From Gayadomonas joobiniege G7 (GTDB lineage: Bacteria; Pseudomonadota; Gammaproteobacteria; Enterobacterales; Alteromonadaceae): a stretch of 64,000 bases of DNA. The position numbers and the translations under genes were made by a program. Under the pieces are notes generated by a model. It was not told the DNA's origin. It did not search any database and worked only from the letters and a program-made list of their open reading frames with translations. Positions 1 to 11,452 of this stretch are shown here, one piece after another. The stretch spans positions 46,180 through 110,179 of the forward strand of contig NZ_AMRX01000002.1 in NCBI RefSeq assembly GCF_000300815.1, written 5' to 3'. Within the stretch, counting starts at the first letter, position 1, and each line of letters starts with the position of its first letter.

Positions 1-226
1 TAGATTTTCGCCCGGTGATCACTGCTACTTGTATACCCGCGTTAATAATTGCTTTTATACCAAAGCCATCGCGGGTGTGAAAGGCTTTAAGCTCTTCACC
101 TTGATTGCCCAGATAGATACGACCATCTGAAAACACACCATCAATATCACAGATCAATAATTTTATATGGCTTAGCTGTTTAAAAAGTTTTTCTTCTATT
201 GGTCCGTAAAGTGTATTTTTTATCAT
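1..226 (-). CDS. kdsC: 3-deoxy-D-manno-octulosonate 8-phosphate phosphatase KdsC (partial)
   Basis: Only the first 75 codons are present; the gene runs off the left edge of the window. KdsC removes phosphate from KDO-8-phosphate in the cytoplasm during synthesis of the lipopolysaccharide core sugar KDO. The visible part has the HAD-family nucleophile motif DIDGVFSDGR, then the KdsC-typical stretch FHTRDGFGIK and the start of the second HAD motif (VITGRKS). The ATG lies 2 nt after the yrbG stop, so the two genes are almost certainly cotranscribed. In E. coli kdsD sits between yrbG and kdsC; here it is absent. Confidence 0.93.
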   Translation of the reverse strand, partial: MIKNTLYGPIEEKLFKQLSHIKLLICDIDGVFSDGRIYLGNQGEELKAFHTRDGFGIKAIINAGIQVAVITGRKS

Positions 227-228
227 AG

Positions 229-1206
229 TTATCCCGCCTGATTAAAAAGTAAAAATTGGTAACCGACAAAACAAGCAAACAAGACACCACCTTCAATTCG
301 GTTAATTTTTTTTACACCACGGTCAAACCCAACTGCAAGAATAATCAGCAGCAAAGTAACCCCTAACATGATCACACCGTCACGATTGACGGCAGCCGGG
401 TCAATTGCACCTGGTGCAATAATGCCGGGTATGCATAACACTGCTAAGGCGTTAAAAATATTTGACCCAACTATATTTCCAAGGGCTAAGTCATCTTCGC
501 CCTTTAAGACACCTGCAATCGAAGCAGCTAATTCAGGCAATGAGGTACCAATGGCAATAATAGTTAAGCCAATCACTAAATCGCTAATACCAAAATACTG
601 GGCGATGAAAACAGCAGATTCGACTAAATAATGACTGCTGGCTAATAACAATATTAAACCAAATACAAGCCAAAAAATTGCCCTTGGCAAGGGCACATTG
701 TCAGGTACTTCTTCGTTAACATCGCTGGCAAACTTATCTTCTGCTGTTTGTTTTTGCGCGCGAATCGAAGAAATGGCCAGCCAGCTCAGTGTGATGATAA
801 ACAAAACTGCCAAGCTAAAACCTTCAAACCGAGTAAAATTTAAGTCCCAAATACAATAAACGGCTATTATCGAAGTTAGCATTATGATTGGAAGTTCGCG
901 GCGAATGGTCTGAGAACCCACTAACATCGGTTTTAACAAAGCGGTTGCACCTAATACTAAGGTAATATTTGTGATGTTGGAGCCAATCACATTACCTATC
1001 GCTGTATCTGGTTTGTCGGCTAAAGCAGCCGCAGCGGCGACCATCATTTCTGGGGCCGAAGAGCCCATAGCTACGATTGTTAAACCTATGATAAGTGGCG
1101 ATAAACCAAAGTTACGGGCGAGTGCGGCAGCACCGTATACAAATTTATCGGCACTCCAAACTAAAATAGTTAAACTAATAAGCAGTAAAACAACGTTTAA
1201 AAGCAT
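229..1206 (-). CDS. yrbG: Calcium/sodium antiporter, YrbG family
   Basis: Inner-membrane cation/Ca2+ exchanger of 325 residues with about ten hydrophobic segments. The two inverted halves each carry the exchanger alpha-repeat: GSSAPEM (48-54) with GNVIGSN (71-77), and GTSLPE (220-225) with GNIVGSN (243-249). The acidic residues of these motifs coordinate the cation. A hydrophilic loop (about 150-175) separates the halves. The gene is divergent from mlaF, the same arrangement as in E. coli, and leads directly into kdsC. Transport of calcium and sodium is the family assignment and is not shown by the sequence alone. Confidence 0.9.
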   Translation of the reverse strand: MLLNVVLLLISLTILVWSADKFVYGAAALARNFGLSPLIIGLTIVAMGSSAPEMMVAAAAALADKPDTAIGNVIGSNITNITLVLGATALLKPMLVGSQTIRRELPIIMLTSIIAVYCIWDLNFTRFEGFSLAVLFIITLSWLAISSIRAQKQTAEDKFASDVNEEVPDNVPLPRAIFWLVFGLILLLASSHYLVESAVFIAQYFGISDLVIGLTIIAIGTSLPELAASIAGVLKGEDDLALGNIVGSNIFNALAVLCIPGIIAPGAIDPAAVNRDGVIMLGVTLLLIILAVGFDRGVKKINRIEGGVLFACFVGYQFLLFNQAG

Positions 1207-1349
1207 GCTGGTCCGTAATGATACAAAAAAAAGGGCTGTGCTGGCTATTATACTGATAACGCCAAGACTTGCATTAAATCTGTTTCCGGTACTTGCTCAC
1301 AAAATCATTTGAAACTTTTAGCACTAAAAAGGGTTCTAGATATTTTAGC

Positions 1350-1377
1350 TTATCAGTAGGCTGCTTTTTGGTAGAAT
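1350..1377 (+). promoter_or_regulatory. Candidate promoter of the mla operon
   Basis: TTATCA and TAGAAT are separated by 16 bp and end about 43 bp before the mlaF start, in the divergent yrbG-mlaF intergenic region. The match is moderate (four and five of six bases) and was made by eye. Confidence 0.35.
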
Positions 1378-1420
1378 GCTGCCATAATTAACTTTTATTC
1401 ATGTTCGTTAGGGAAATTGA

Positions 1421-2227
1421 ATGTCCGCAGATAATATTGTCGAATTAAAAAAGGTCACTTTTTCACGGGGTGAGCGTGTTATTTATGATGCCATAGATCT
1501 GCACATTCCGCGGGGGAAAGTGGTTGCGGTAATGGGCCCTAGCGGGATAGGTAAAACAACCTTATTAAGACTGATTGCGGGTCAAATTAAACCAGATCAA
1601 GGGTCAATAAATTTTGATGGTCAGATTATTAATAAAATGTCTCGTCCTGAATTGTACGAAGCCCGTAAAAAAATGAGCATGTTGTTTCAATCTGGCGCTT
1701 TATTTACTGAAATGAATGTGTTCGACAATATTGCTTTTCCGATCCGTGAACATTTTGATTTGTGTCCTGATGTTTTGCAAAGCATGGTGTTAATGAAACT
1801 CAACTCAGTCGGTTTGCGTGGCGCTGCTGAGCTGATGCCAAGTGAACTTTCCGGTGGTATGGCACGCCGCGCCGCACTGGCTAGAGCGATAGCACTGGAT
1901 CCCCAACTAATTATGTACGATGAGCCGTTTACTGGCCAAGATCCCATCTCTATGGGTGTATTATTAAAATTGATTCGACAATTAAATGATGCGTTAGGGT
2001 TAACCTCAATTATTGTCTCGCATGATGTCAGTGAAGTGATGAGCATTGCCGATTACGCTTATATTCTGGCGAATAAAAAAATTATTGGCCAAGGCACTCC
2101 AGACAAATTGTTCAAATCAGAATCACCCTTGATCCATCAGTTTTTAGCTGGTGAAGATGATGGGCCGGTTCCCTTTCATTATCCTGCTCAGCCGCTTGAG
2201 CAGCAACTCAAGGAGATTTTTGACTAA
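1421..2227 (+). CDS. mlaF: Phospholipid ABC transporter ATP-binding protein MlaF
   Basis: ATPase of the inner-membrane MlaFEDB complex, which moves phospholipids between the inner membrane and the periplasmic carrier MlaC to keep outer-membrane lipid asymmetry. Visible motifs are Walker [10 protein letters not shown] (39-47), Q-loop Q90, signature LSGGMARR (143-150), Walker B LIMYDEP (163-169) and switch histidine H201. At 268 residues it has the normal family length. It is the first gene of an mlaFEDCB-ibaG-murA cluster, and its stop overlaps the mlaE start in TAATG, suggesting translational coupling. Confidence 0.96.
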   Translation: MSADNIVELKKVTFSRGERVIYDAIDLHIPRGKVVAVMGPSGIGKTTLLRLIAGQIKPDQGSINFDGQIINKMSRPELYEARKKMSMLFQSGALFTEMNVFDNIAFPIREHFDLCPDVLQSMVLMKLNSVGLRGAAELMPSELSGGMARRAALARAIALDPQLIMYDEPFTGQDPISMGVLLKLIRQLNDALGLTSIIVSHDVSEVMSIADYAYILANKKIIGQGTPDKLFKSESPLIHQFLAGEDDGPVPFHYPAQPLEQQLKEIFD

Positions 2228-3009
2228 TGCTAGGTAATGGGTTAGCAGCGCTCGGGCGCAATGGTACTAATATCATAATGGCATTAGGCCAATCGGGTTT
2301 GATGTTATTTAATGCAATTTGGGCGTTACCAAACTTTTCGAAAAATGCCCCTTTAGTGATTAAACAATTGTATGTGGTGGGGGTACAGTCACTGGCCATT
2401 ATTCTGGTTAGTGGTTTGTTTATCGGCATGGTTTTGGGGTTGCAAGGTTATACCATTTTAATTGGGTATGGCGCTGAAAACAGCTTAGGACCAATGGTGG
2501 CATTGTCGCTATTAAGAGAGTTGGGGCCTGTGGTAACCGCATTGTTGTTTGCCGGTCGTGCCGGTTCAGCGTTAACAGCCGAAATCGGTTTAATGAAAGC
2601 GACAGAGCAGCTATCCAGTATGGAGCTAATGGCAGTGGATCCACTAAGACGAGTCATAGCGCCTAGATTTTGGGCTGGTTTTATAAGTATGCCCATTTTA
2701 GCATTGCTGTTTAGCTCAATCGGCATCATAGGTGGTCATTTAGTTGGTGTCGAGTGGCTAGGGGTGGATGTTGGTAATTTTTGGAGTGTCATGCAGGCTG
2801 CGGTAGATTTTCAGGATGACGTATTAAACGGTGTGATTAAGAGTTTAGTGTTCGCCTTTGTTGTGACTTGGATTGCGGTGTTTAGAGGGTATAGCTGTGA
2901 ACCAACCTCCGAAGGCATCAGTAAAGCCACTACACAGACTGTTGTTCATGCATCGCTGGTCGTTTTGGGTATGGACTTTGTATTAACCTCTTTAATGTTT
3001 GGAGAATAA
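2227..3009 (+). CDS. mlaE: Phospholipid ABC transporter permease MlaE
   Basis: Inner-membrane permease of the Mla system (260 residues, several transmembrane segments). It has the family core: the [19 protein letters not shown] helix, then [20 protein letters not shown], which contains the conserved [10 protein letters not shown] segment that contacts MlaF. The start overlaps the mlaF stop by one base, and mlaD begins 6 nt downstream. Length and position match E. coli MlaE. Confidence 0.96.
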   Translation: MLGNGLAALGRNGTNIIMALGQSGLMLFNAIWALPNFSKNAPLVIKQLYVVGVQSLAIILVSGLFIGMVLGLQGYTILIGYGAENSLGPMVALSLLRELGPVVTALLFAGRAGSALTAEIGLMKATEQLSSMELMAVDPLRRVIAPRFWAGFISMPILALLFSSIGIIGGHLVGVEWLGVDVGNFWSVMQAAVDFQDDVLNGVIKSLVFAFVVTWIAVFRGYSCEPTSEGISKATTQTVVHASLVVLGMDFVLTSLMFGE

Positions 3010-3015
3010 AGCAGG

Positions 3016-3498
3016 ATGAATAACCGTAAAATTGAAATTTTGGTAGGTGGTTTTATCTGTATCGGGCTTGCAGCCTTGCTGTTTTTGGCGCTAAGTGTAG
3101 CCAATACCAGCTCGGTAACGAATGGTGAAACGTATCGTTTGTATGGAAAATTTGACAATATTGGTGGCTTAAAGGTGCGATCTCCCGTTAAAGTGGGGGG
3201 CGTAGTGGTCGGTCGTGTCACGGATATTTCGCTTGACCAAGAGTCTTATCTGGCAGTGGTATCTATGGATATATCGGGCCGATATAAAGGGTTTCCTGAA
3301 AGCAGCACGTTAAGCATTTTAACCGCAGGTTTGTTGGGTGAACAGTATTTAGGGTTAGAACCTGGATTCATTATGCCAGGCGAAGATCCCGAAAGTCAGA
3401 TTTTGACCGATGGTGATACCATCCAAGATACCAAGTCGGCGTTAGTTTTAGAGGAACTAATTGGGCAATTTTTATTTAGTCAAAGCAGTGAAGATTAA
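3016..3498 (+). CDS. mlaD: Outer-membrane lipid asymmetry protein MlaD (MCE domain)
   Basis: MCE-domain protein anchored in the inner membrane by one N-terminal helix (about residues 7-26). MlaD forms a hexameric ring on MlaE through which lipids pass. The MCE domain includes YGKFDNIGGLKVRSPVKVGGVVVG (mid-protein) and the terminal signature GLLGEQYLGLEPG. It is 160 residues long, close to the E. coli protein. It lies between mlaE and mlaC in the same operon. Confidence 0.95.
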   Translation: MNNRKIEILVGGFICIGLAALLFLALSVANTSSVTNGETYRLYGKFDNIGGLKVRSPVKVGGVVVGRVTDISLDQESYLAVVSMDISGRYKGFPESSTLSILTAGLLGEQYLGLEPGFIMPGEDPESQILTDGDTIQDTKSALVLEELIGQFLFSQSSED

Positions 3499-3509
3499 TA
3501 GGTATATTT

Positions 3510-4172
3510 ATGCAGAGGTCAGCTAAGTTTTGGTCGTTCAATTGGATGAAAGCAGTATGTTTAGTACTTGCAATAATCGCGTATCCAGTCCGTAGCGAAA
3601 CTATCGAACAAACAAACCCTTATCTGTTGTTTGATAAAGTAGCTCAACAGGCCTTTGTTCGTTTTAAACAAGAATGGCCTAAAGTAAAACAAGATCCAGA
3701 TTATTTAAAAACCATCATCAAAGAAGAACTTATGCCTTATGTTGATCATGAATATGCAGCGTTTAAGGTGTTAGGTAAATATGCTCGTTCGATAAAAGCC
3801 GAAAAAAGACGTGAATTTGTTGATGTGTTTGAAGGGTATGTCGTGTCAGTGTATGCGAATCTATTTGCCCAATACCGCGAAACTCAAACGGTCCAAGTGG
3901 ATACTTCTCCGGCAATGCCGGATGGGCGAATTGCCGTAGTGAGAGCTAAAATTGTTGAACCTGCGCGCCCAGATATCGATTTGATATTTAAGTTAATTAA
4001 ACGAAACGACCGCTGGCGAGCGTTTGATATGGAGGCTGAAGGTATTTCAGTGTTAAATAATAAACGTAAAGAAATCGCGAGTGCCTATCGAAGTTTAGGG
4101 ATTGATGGCATTATCAAAGATCTAAAAATGAAAGCAGAGCGTTCAATTACGTTAAAAGATAATGAAGGATAA
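3510..4172 (+). CDS. mlaC: Periplasmic phospholipid-binding protein MlaC
   Basis: Periplasmic shuttle carrying phospholipid between the MlaA complex in the outer membrane and MlaFEDB. The N-terminus has a basic, then hydrophobic signal peptide ending near PVRSE (about residue 30). The rest matches the MlaC/Ttg2 fold, with family segments such as YVDHEYAAFKVLGKYAR and a C-terminal DLIFKLIKRNDRWRAFDMEAEGIS block. A second Met at position 13 could also serve as the start. Confidence 0.94.
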   Translation: MQRSAKFWSFNWMKAVCLVLAIIAYPVRSETIEQTNPYLLFDKVAQQAFVRFKQEWPKVKQDPDYLKTIIKEELMPYVDHEYAAFKVLGKYARSIKAEKRREFVDVFEGYVVSVYANLFAQYRETQTVQVDTSPAMPDGRIAVVRAKIVEPARPDIDLIFKLIKRNDRWRAFDMEAEGISVLNNKRKEIASAYRSLGIDGIIKDLKMKAERSITLKDNEG

Positions 4173-4175
4173 ACC

Positions 4176-4475
4176 ATGGTCATTCAACTGACTGAGCAAA
4201 AGGTTGATCATCATTTCTGGAAAATGACTGGCGATTTAACCATTAAGAACAACCTTGAAACAATTCCAGATCTGCCTTGTAAAGAAGCTTGTAATATTGA
4301 AGTTTCTTTGCAAGAAGTTGGCAAAATTGACACTGCAGGTTTAGCTTACCTGATCAAATTAAAATTAAAGTTATTATCCCAATGCGATGTGAAAATTCGC
4401 TATATCCATGGAAAGGAGAATATTATCAATTTGGCAAAATTATACGGAGTATCAGAACTCCTGGAGTTAAATTAA
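4176..4475 (+). CDS. mlaB: STAS-domain protein MlaB
   Basis: Small cytoplasmic STAS protein (99 residues) that binds MlaF and is needed for activity of the Mla ABC transporter. The STAS signature is KIDTAGLAYLIKLK, with the threonine of the DTAGLA motif at the conserved position. It starts 3 nt after mlaC, and its stop overlaps the ATG of ibaG. Confidence 0.92.
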   Translation: MVIQLTEQKVDHHFWKMTGDLTIKNNLETIPDLPCKEACNIEVSLQEVGKIDTAGLAYLIKLKLKLLSQCDVKIRYIHGKENIINLAKLYGVSELLELN

Positions 4476-4729
4476 TGAACTTAGAAGTAATCAAACAATT
4501 AGTTGGTGACGCCATCGAGCACGATGAGTTAATTGTTGAGCACGAAGATAACTATTATTTAAACATTACGATAGTTTCACCCTTGTTTGAAGGTTTACGA
4601 TCAGTAAAACGTCAGCAGATGGTCTACCAGCCACTAAATGACATGATTGCCGATGGCACAGTGCACGCAGTAAAAATTAAAGCTTTTACCGACGCAGAAT
4701 GGCAAAAACACAAAAAGCTTAATTTTTAA
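4475..4729 (+). CDS. ibaG: BolA-family protein IbaG
   Basis: BolA-type protein of 84 residues; family members bind monothiol glutaredoxins and [2Fe-2S] clusters, and IbaG is linked to acid stress in E. coli. The start chosen is the ATG overlapping the mlaB stop (TAATG). A longer frame exists upstream but would lie entirely inside mlaB. The helix-turn motif LFEGLRSVKRQQMVYQPLNDMI and the following HAVKIKAFTDAEW are typical. It sits between mlaB and murA as in E. coli. Confidence 0.92.
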   Translation: MNLEVIKQLVGDAIEHDELIVEHEDNYYLNITIVSPLFEGLRSVKRQQMVYQPLNDMIADGTVHAVKIKAFTDAEWQKHKKLNF

Positions 4730-4739
4730 CTGGGGTTAG

Positions 4740-7085
<2,346 letters not shown>

Positions 7086-7100
7086 GGGCTGACCTTAAAA

Positions 7101-7128
7101 AAAAGTGGCACCAAATGATGCCACTTTT
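7101..7128 (-). terminator. Intrinsic terminator downstream of degQ
   Basis: A 10-bp perfect inverted repeat (AAAAGTGGCA ... TGCCACTTTT) with an 8-nt loop. It is A/T-rich on both sides, so it can work in either direction. It lies between degQ and degS, implying at least partly separate transcription of the two. Confidence 0.7.
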
Positions 7129-7150
7129 TTGCCCTTAAATTCAAACCTTA

Positions 7151-8527
7151 TCAGCGAATAACTAAATAAAGTTGAGTATTACCACGCATCACATTCAGCG
7201 CAATGATGCCATCTTTATATTCTTCTAATTTATCTCGAAGGACTGCGATATTAGTCACACGCTGGCGATTAACGCCAATGATCACATCACCATCTTCTAA
7301 CCCGATAGACGCAGCTGCTGAACGCGGTAACACTGACTTAACGAGAACACCCGCGTCGCCTGATTGGGTTTCGCCATTTTCTAGTTCGGCACCTTTAAAC
7401 GCTGGATGCATGCTTTCAGCGGCAACGGCTGAGCCTTTGGCTTCACGCAGAACGACATCCACTTCAATGTTTTTACCGTCGCGAATAATCCCTAAGGTCA
7501 CTTTATTGCCCGCACCCATAGTGCCAATCTTGGCTCGCAATTCAAAGAAGGTTTGTACTTTGCGGCCGTTGATACTAATGATGGCATCACCCGGTTTAAT
7601 GCCAGCTTCAGCTGCTGCTGTATTTTCAAATACTTGACGGACGATTGCCCCTTGCGAGGTTGGCAAATCAAACGCTTTTGCCATCGCCGCATCAATGTTT
7701 TCGCCTGAGATGCCCAAAATGCCACGTCGTACTTCGCCGTATTCTAAGATTTGGTCAACCAGGTTTTTCATCATATTACTTGGAATCGCAAAACCAATGC
7801 CTACATTACCGCCATTAGGACCTAGGATTGCCGTATTAATACCAATTAGTTCGCCATTCAAGTTGACTAAGGCACCACCTGAATTGCCACTATTAATCGC
7901 AGCATCCGTTTGGATGAAGTTTTCGTAACCTTCAATACCTAAACCGCTACGGCCCAAAGCACTGACAATGCCTGAGGTGACCGTTTGACCAATAGCAAAA
8001 GGGTTACCGATAGCGACAGCAAAATCACCTACTCTTAATTTATCAGAGTTGGCGAGTGGCAAGTCGGTAAGATTCTTGGCATCGATTTGAAGTAACGCGA
8101 TATCGCTTTCTTTATCATGGCCTAGTTTGTTTGCTTCAAACTGACGGCCATCTTTTAGCGTGATTAATACTTCGTCGGTATCAGCGATTACATGATAGTT
8201 CGTTACTACGTAACCTTTTTCAGCATCAATAATCACCCCTGAACCCGCAGTCTGAAATGGCTGTTCTTTGACTTGGTTGTTTGGGCCATTAGGGCCAAAA
8301 AAATATCTAAAGATTTCTGGAACTCGCTGAGTATTTTGCTTCATCCCAGTTGCGGAAATATTAACCACAGCAGGGGTGGCTTTTTCCAGCATAGGTGCGA
8401 GCGTTGGTGTTTTCTGTTGGTCATCATTACCAAACCAAGGCAGCGCCGAGTTTGCTTGCAATGGAACTAGGGTAAGGCAACTAGTTAACACTGCAACTTC
8501 AAAAATTTTTTTAACTTTATTTTTCAA
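7151..8527 (-). CDS. degQ: Periplasmic serine protease/chaperone DegQ (Do family)
   Basis: HtrA/Do protease of 458 residues for quality control of periplasmic proteins. It has an N-terminal signal peptide (about 1-28, ending LQANSA), then a protease domain with H (VTNYHVIAD), D (KESDIALLQI) and S (NSGNSGGALV), and two PDZ domains (GILGISGENI..., and GVLVKSVLPRSAA... to the C-terminus). The DegQ assignment over DegP rests on the degQ-degS neighbourhood and the short linker region. It has its own upstream region next to zapG. Confidence 0.93.
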   Translation of the reverse strand: MKNKVKKIFEVAVLTSCLTLVPLQANSALPWFGNDDQQKTPTLAPMLEKATPAVVNISATGMKQNTQRVPEIFRYFFGPNGPNNQVKEQPFQTAGSGVIIDAEKGYVVTNYHVIADTDEVLITLKDGRQFEANKLGHDKESDIALLQIDAKNLTDLPLANSDKLRVGDFAVAIGNPFAIGQTVTSGIVSALGRSGLGIEGYENFIQTDAAINSGNSGGALVNLNGELIGINTAILGPNGGNVGIGFAIPSNMMKNLVDQILEYGEVRRGILGISGENIDAAMAKAFDLPTSQGAIVRQVFENTAAAEAGIKPGDAIISINGRKVQTFFELRAKIGTMGAGNKVTLGIIRDGKNIEVDVVLREAKGSAVAAESMHPAFKGAELENGETQSGDAGVLVKSVLPRSAAASIGLEDGDVIIGVNRQRVTNIAVLRDKLEEYKDGIIALNVMRGNTQLYLVIR

Positions 8528-8599
8528 TGCATGTCTCCTGAATTGACAGAGCTTAACAATAGTTATGTTTTCTAAAGACTGGTTGAAGCTTTATAAAGT

Positions 8600-9046
8600 T
8601 CACTTCTGTTTTTTCTCTTGTTCGCTAAAAATGCCCATTTTGTCATCAGAATAATCTAATGGTGCTGCTTCTGACGGGGTTTCTGTTGCACTTTTAGTTT
8701 CGCTTTGAGCTGGTTTAGTATTTTTCAACAGGTGCTCCGTATCGCCACCAAAATACGCTAAACCTTCATCTGCTTCTTCGGTTTTGGCATGATGCAGCTT
8801 CAATTGTTGTTTTTTTGCGTCTTCAGCAGCCATGCTGGCTTTTTCTGCAATGTCTGTCATGGTTTGTGCGTATTTGTTCAAACAACCTTCCATATCTTCT
8901 TTTAGCTGAGTTGACGCAGTTTGTTGCTGTTTTAGTTCGTTTGCTAATTGATAATGTTTGCCGCCGATCATCGGAGAAAAACGTGTGACTAACCAGCCTA
9001 ACAATAAACCAGCTGCAAAAATACAAAGTCCAATTATCCATGTCAT
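8600..9046 (-). CDS. zapG: Z-ring associated protein ZapG (YhcB, DUF1043)
   Basis: Small inner-membrane protein with a single N-terminal helix (about residues 3-22) followed by a coiled-coil-forming region rich in K, E and Q, and a low-complexity acidic tail. The family (DUF1043/YhcB) is linked to cell division and envelope growth in E. coli. The 148-residue length and location beside degQ/degS and divergent from zapE match E. coli synteny. Confidence 0.88.
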   Translation of the reverse strand: MTWIIGLCIFAAGLLLGWLVTRFSPMIGGKHYQLANELKQQQTASTQLKEDMEGCLNKYAQTMTDIAEKASMAAEDAKKQQLKLHHAKTEEADEGLAYFGGDTEHLLKNTKPAQSETKSATETPSEAAPLDYSDDKMGIFSEQEKKQK

Positions 9047-9117
9047 GGTGAATTACCTCGAAAAAAAGTTTAGGATTAATAGCATTATAAATTAACTATA
9101 CGTGTTTTTGGCCAACA

Positions 9118-10218
9118 ATGACCACCCCATTACAACAATATCAGGCAGATGTGAACTCGGGCAAACTATTACCTGATGCCGCGCAGGCGGCTGCGGTTGA
9201 TGCGTTAGAGCGTCTTTATCATCAGCTTGTTGCATTACAAACGCAAAAAAATAGTATTTGGTCCAGATTTAAATATTTGTTTTCCGACGTAAAAAATCAA
9301 GCTCCACTCGGACTATATTTTTGGGGTGGGGTGGGAAGAGGAAAAACCTATCTGATGGACCTCTTTTATAGCCAGTTGCCTTTTGATGAAAAAATGCGCG
9401 TTCATTTTCATCGTTTCATGCATCAGGTTCACAGCGAACTTGAAGCGCTTAAACAGCAATCGGACCCTTTATTAGTGATTGCGGACAAGTTGGCGGCCAA
9501 GACCAAAATCATCTGCTTTGATGAGTTTTTTGTCTCTGATATTACAGATGCAATGATTTTAGGCGGATTGTTTGAAGCCTTGTTTGCCCGCGATGTGGTG
9601 TTGGTTGCAACTTCTAATATCGAACCGGAAAATTTATATAAAAACGGCCTGCAACGAGCCCGCTTCTTACCAGCAATTAAATTAATTCAAGCTCGTTGCG
9701 AAGTGATTAATGTGGATGCGGGCAAAGACTATAGATTGCGCCAATTGACCGGGGCAGATATTTACCATTGTCCACAGACCGCAGAAATTCGTGAGCAATT
9801 GGAAAATGCTTTTTTGCAAATGTCGGTGGGTGAGGTATCCAACCATACTTTTGTTGAGGTTAACAACCGCAAAATTGAAGCATTAAAAATTGCTCAAGAC
9901 CTTGTTTGGTTTGAGTATTCTGACTTATGTGAAGGGCCGCGCAGTCAAAATGATTATATTGAATTAAGCCAGTGTTTTCATACTGTGTTTTTAACGGGCG
10001 TTAAACAGATGGGAGAAAAGAATGATGATGCAGCGCGTCGTTTTATTGCTTTAGTGGATGAGTTTTACGAGCGACATGTGAATTTAATCATTGCCGCAGA
10101 AGTTCCGCTAGCAGAATTATACAGCCATGGCCGACTGACATTTGAGTTTCAACGTTGTTTGAGTCGTTTGCAAGAGATGCAATCAAAAGAATATTTAGCG
10201 AAACCACATTTATCTTGA
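9118..10218 (+). CDS. zapE: Cell division protein ZapE (AFG1-like ATPase)
   Basis: AAA-type ATPase of the AFG1/ZapE family (366 residues), which associates with the Z ring during constriction in E. coli. Walker A is GGVGRGKTYLMD, followed by the family motif FHRFMHQVH. Walker B is IICFDEFFVSDITDAMIL, and VLVATSNIEPENLYKNGLQR is also diagnostic. The stop codon overlaps the -35 region of the rplM promoter. Confidence 0.94.
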   Translation: MTTPLQQYQADVNSGKLLPDAAQAAAVDALERLYHQLVALQTQKNSIWSRFKYLFSDVKNQAPLGLYFWGGVGRGKTYLMDLFYSQLPFDEKMRVHFHRFMHQVHSELEALKQQSDPLLVIADKLAAKTKIICFDEFFVSDITDAMILGGLFEALFARDVVLVATSNIEPENLYKNGLQRARFLPAIKLIQARCEVINVDAGKDYRLRQLTGADIYHCPQTAEIREQLENAFLQMSVGEVSNHTFVEVNNRKIEALKIAQDLVWFEYSDLCEGPRSQNDYIELSQCFHTVFLTGVKQMGEKNDDAARRFIALVDEFYERHVNLIIAAEVPLAELYSHGRLTFEFQRCLSRLQEMQSKEYLAKPHLS

Positions 10219-10243
10219 ACACAAATTAACCGTCCTGTATACT
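10215..10243 (+). promoter_or_regulatory. Promoter of rplM-rpsI
   Basis: TTGAAC and TATACT are separated by exactly 17 bp and followed by a GC-rich discriminator (GCGCGCC), typical of stringently controlled ribosomal promoters. The -35 box starts inside the last codons of zapE. The start of transcription would leave a leader of roughly 125 nt before rplM. Confidence 0.75.
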
Positions 10244-10249
10244 GCGCGC

Positions 10250-10375
10250 CTCCCAAACCCGGTTAGGCTGAAAGAGTGCCTTTGTTTCAGAGTCTCGAAG
10301 GGGTCTTTGACATAAACTAGGGGAGGCAAATGCCTCTGAAATGTGGAATTTTTTTGTATTTAGGTCAAATTCGAA
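10250..10375 (+). promoter_or_regulatory. rplM mRNA leader, possible L13 autoregulatory region
   Basis: Untranslated leader between the promoter and rplM. It contains a GAGGCA-aa-TGCCTC hairpin (10323-10336) and further short pairings around GGCTGAAAGAGTGCC. L13 represses its own operon in E. coli; a role for this particular leader is inferred only from position and structure potential. Confidence 0.4.
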
Positions 10376-10804
10376 ATGAAAACTTTCTCTGCAAAGCCTG
10401 AATCTGTAAAGCGTGACTGGTTCGTAGTTGACGCTGACGGTAAAACTTTAGGTCGACTGGCGACTGAAATCGCTCGTCGTTTACGTGGTAAGCATAAACC
10501 AGAATATACACCTCATGTAGATACTGGTGATTACATCGTTGTTATTAATGCTGAAAAAGTAGCGGTTACCGGTGCTAAGCGTAGCGACAAAATCTATTAT
10601 TCTCATTCTGGTTTTCCAGGTGGTTTGAAGTCAATCAGCTTCGAAAAACTGCAAGCGAAAAAGCCTGAGATGATTATCGAAAGCGCTGTTAAAGGCATGC
10701 TTCCGAAAGGTCCTTTAGGTCGTGAAATGGCGCGTAAATTAAAAGTTTACGCAGGTGCTGAGCACAATCATCAAGCACAACAACCTCAAACTTTGGACAT
10801 CTAA
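10376..10804 (+). CDS. rplM: 50S ribosomal protein L13
   Basis: Large-subunit ribosomal protein of 142 residues. Characteristic segments are [40 protein letters not shown] and [23 protein letters not shown]. First gene of the conserved rplM-rpsI operon, followed after 15 nt by rpsI. Confidence 0.98.
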   Translation: MKTFSAKPESVKRDWFVVDADGKTLGRLATEIARRLRGKHKPEYTPHVDTGDYIVVINAEKVAVTGAKRSDKIYYSHSGFPGGLKSISFEKLQAKKPEMIIESAVKGMLPKGPLGREMARKLKVYAGAEHNHQAQQPQTLDI

Positions 10805-10819
10805 TTCGGAGACAAGACT

Positions 10820-11212
10820 ATGGCAGAAACTCAATACTATGGTACCGGTCGTCGTAAGAGCTCAACCGCTCGCGTCTTTTTAAGACCAGGCACAGGTAAC
10901 ATTACAATTAACAAGCGTTCTATTGAAACTTATTTTGGCCGTGAAACTTCTCGTATGGTTGTTCGTCAGCCATTAGAATTAGTTGAAATGGTAGAAAAGT
11001 TTGACTTATATATCACTGTCGCTGGCGGCGGTACTACAGGTCAAGCGGGTGCAATTCGCCACGGTATCACTCGTGCTTTAATGGAGTTTGACGAAAGTTT
11101 ACGTCCTGCTCTACGTAAAGCAGGTTATGTGACTCGTGATGCACGTCGTGTTGAACGTAAAAAAATCGGTCTTAAGAAAGCGCGTAAGCGTCCACAATTC
11201 TCAAAACGTTAA
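10820..11212 (+). CDS. rpsI: 30S ribosomal protein S9
   Basis: Small-subunit ribosomal protein of 130 residues, with the N-terminal [16 protein letters not shown] motif and the basic C-terminal tail [11 protein letters not shown] that reaches the ribosomal P site. Second gene of rplM-rpsI; a strong terminator follows. Confidence 0.98.
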   Translation: MAETQYYGTGRRKSSTARVFLRPGTGNITINKRSIETYFGRETSRMVVRQPLELVEMVEKFDLYITVAGGGTTGQAGAIRHGITRALMEFDESLRPALRKAGYVTRDARRVERKKIGLKKARKRPQFSKR

Positions 11213-11234
11213 TACGTTTAGTACCGATTTTATT

Positions 11235-11260
11235 AAAACCCGGCTTAAGCCGGGTTTTTT
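11235..11260 (+). terminator. Intrinsic terminator of rplM-rpsI
   Basis: Perfect palindrome AAAACCCGGCTT/AAGCCGGGTTTT followed by a T run, 22 bp after the rpsI stop. Confidence 0.9.
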
Positions 11261-11346
11261 ATATGTGAAAAATAGTCGGGATAGTTTGATCCCAAGCAAA
11301 AATATTTGTCTTTTTAGCCTTTTTTTGCCCTTTTTGGGGGATTTCC

Positions 11347-11374
11347 TTGTCAGTTATCCGGTTTTTTTTATATC
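11347..11374 (+). promoter_or_regulatory. Candidate promoter of petABC
   Basis: TTGTCA and TATATC with a 16-bp spacer, about 80 bp before petA, in the 240-bp gap after the rpsI terminator. The gap is otherwise T-rich with no gene. Confidence 0.35.
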
Positions 11375-11452
11375 ATTCGCATTATTTTTATTACAAGTCA
11401 GAGATACATAACAGACTTGCCTTTTTATAAATCTAGTCTCGGAGAAGATTGA

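Noticed and set aside
7203..7637. A 144-codon open frame antisense to degQ
   Set aside because: It mirrors conserved DegQ codons on the opposite strand; composition (Ser/Pro/Thr-rich) is typical of a shadow frame.
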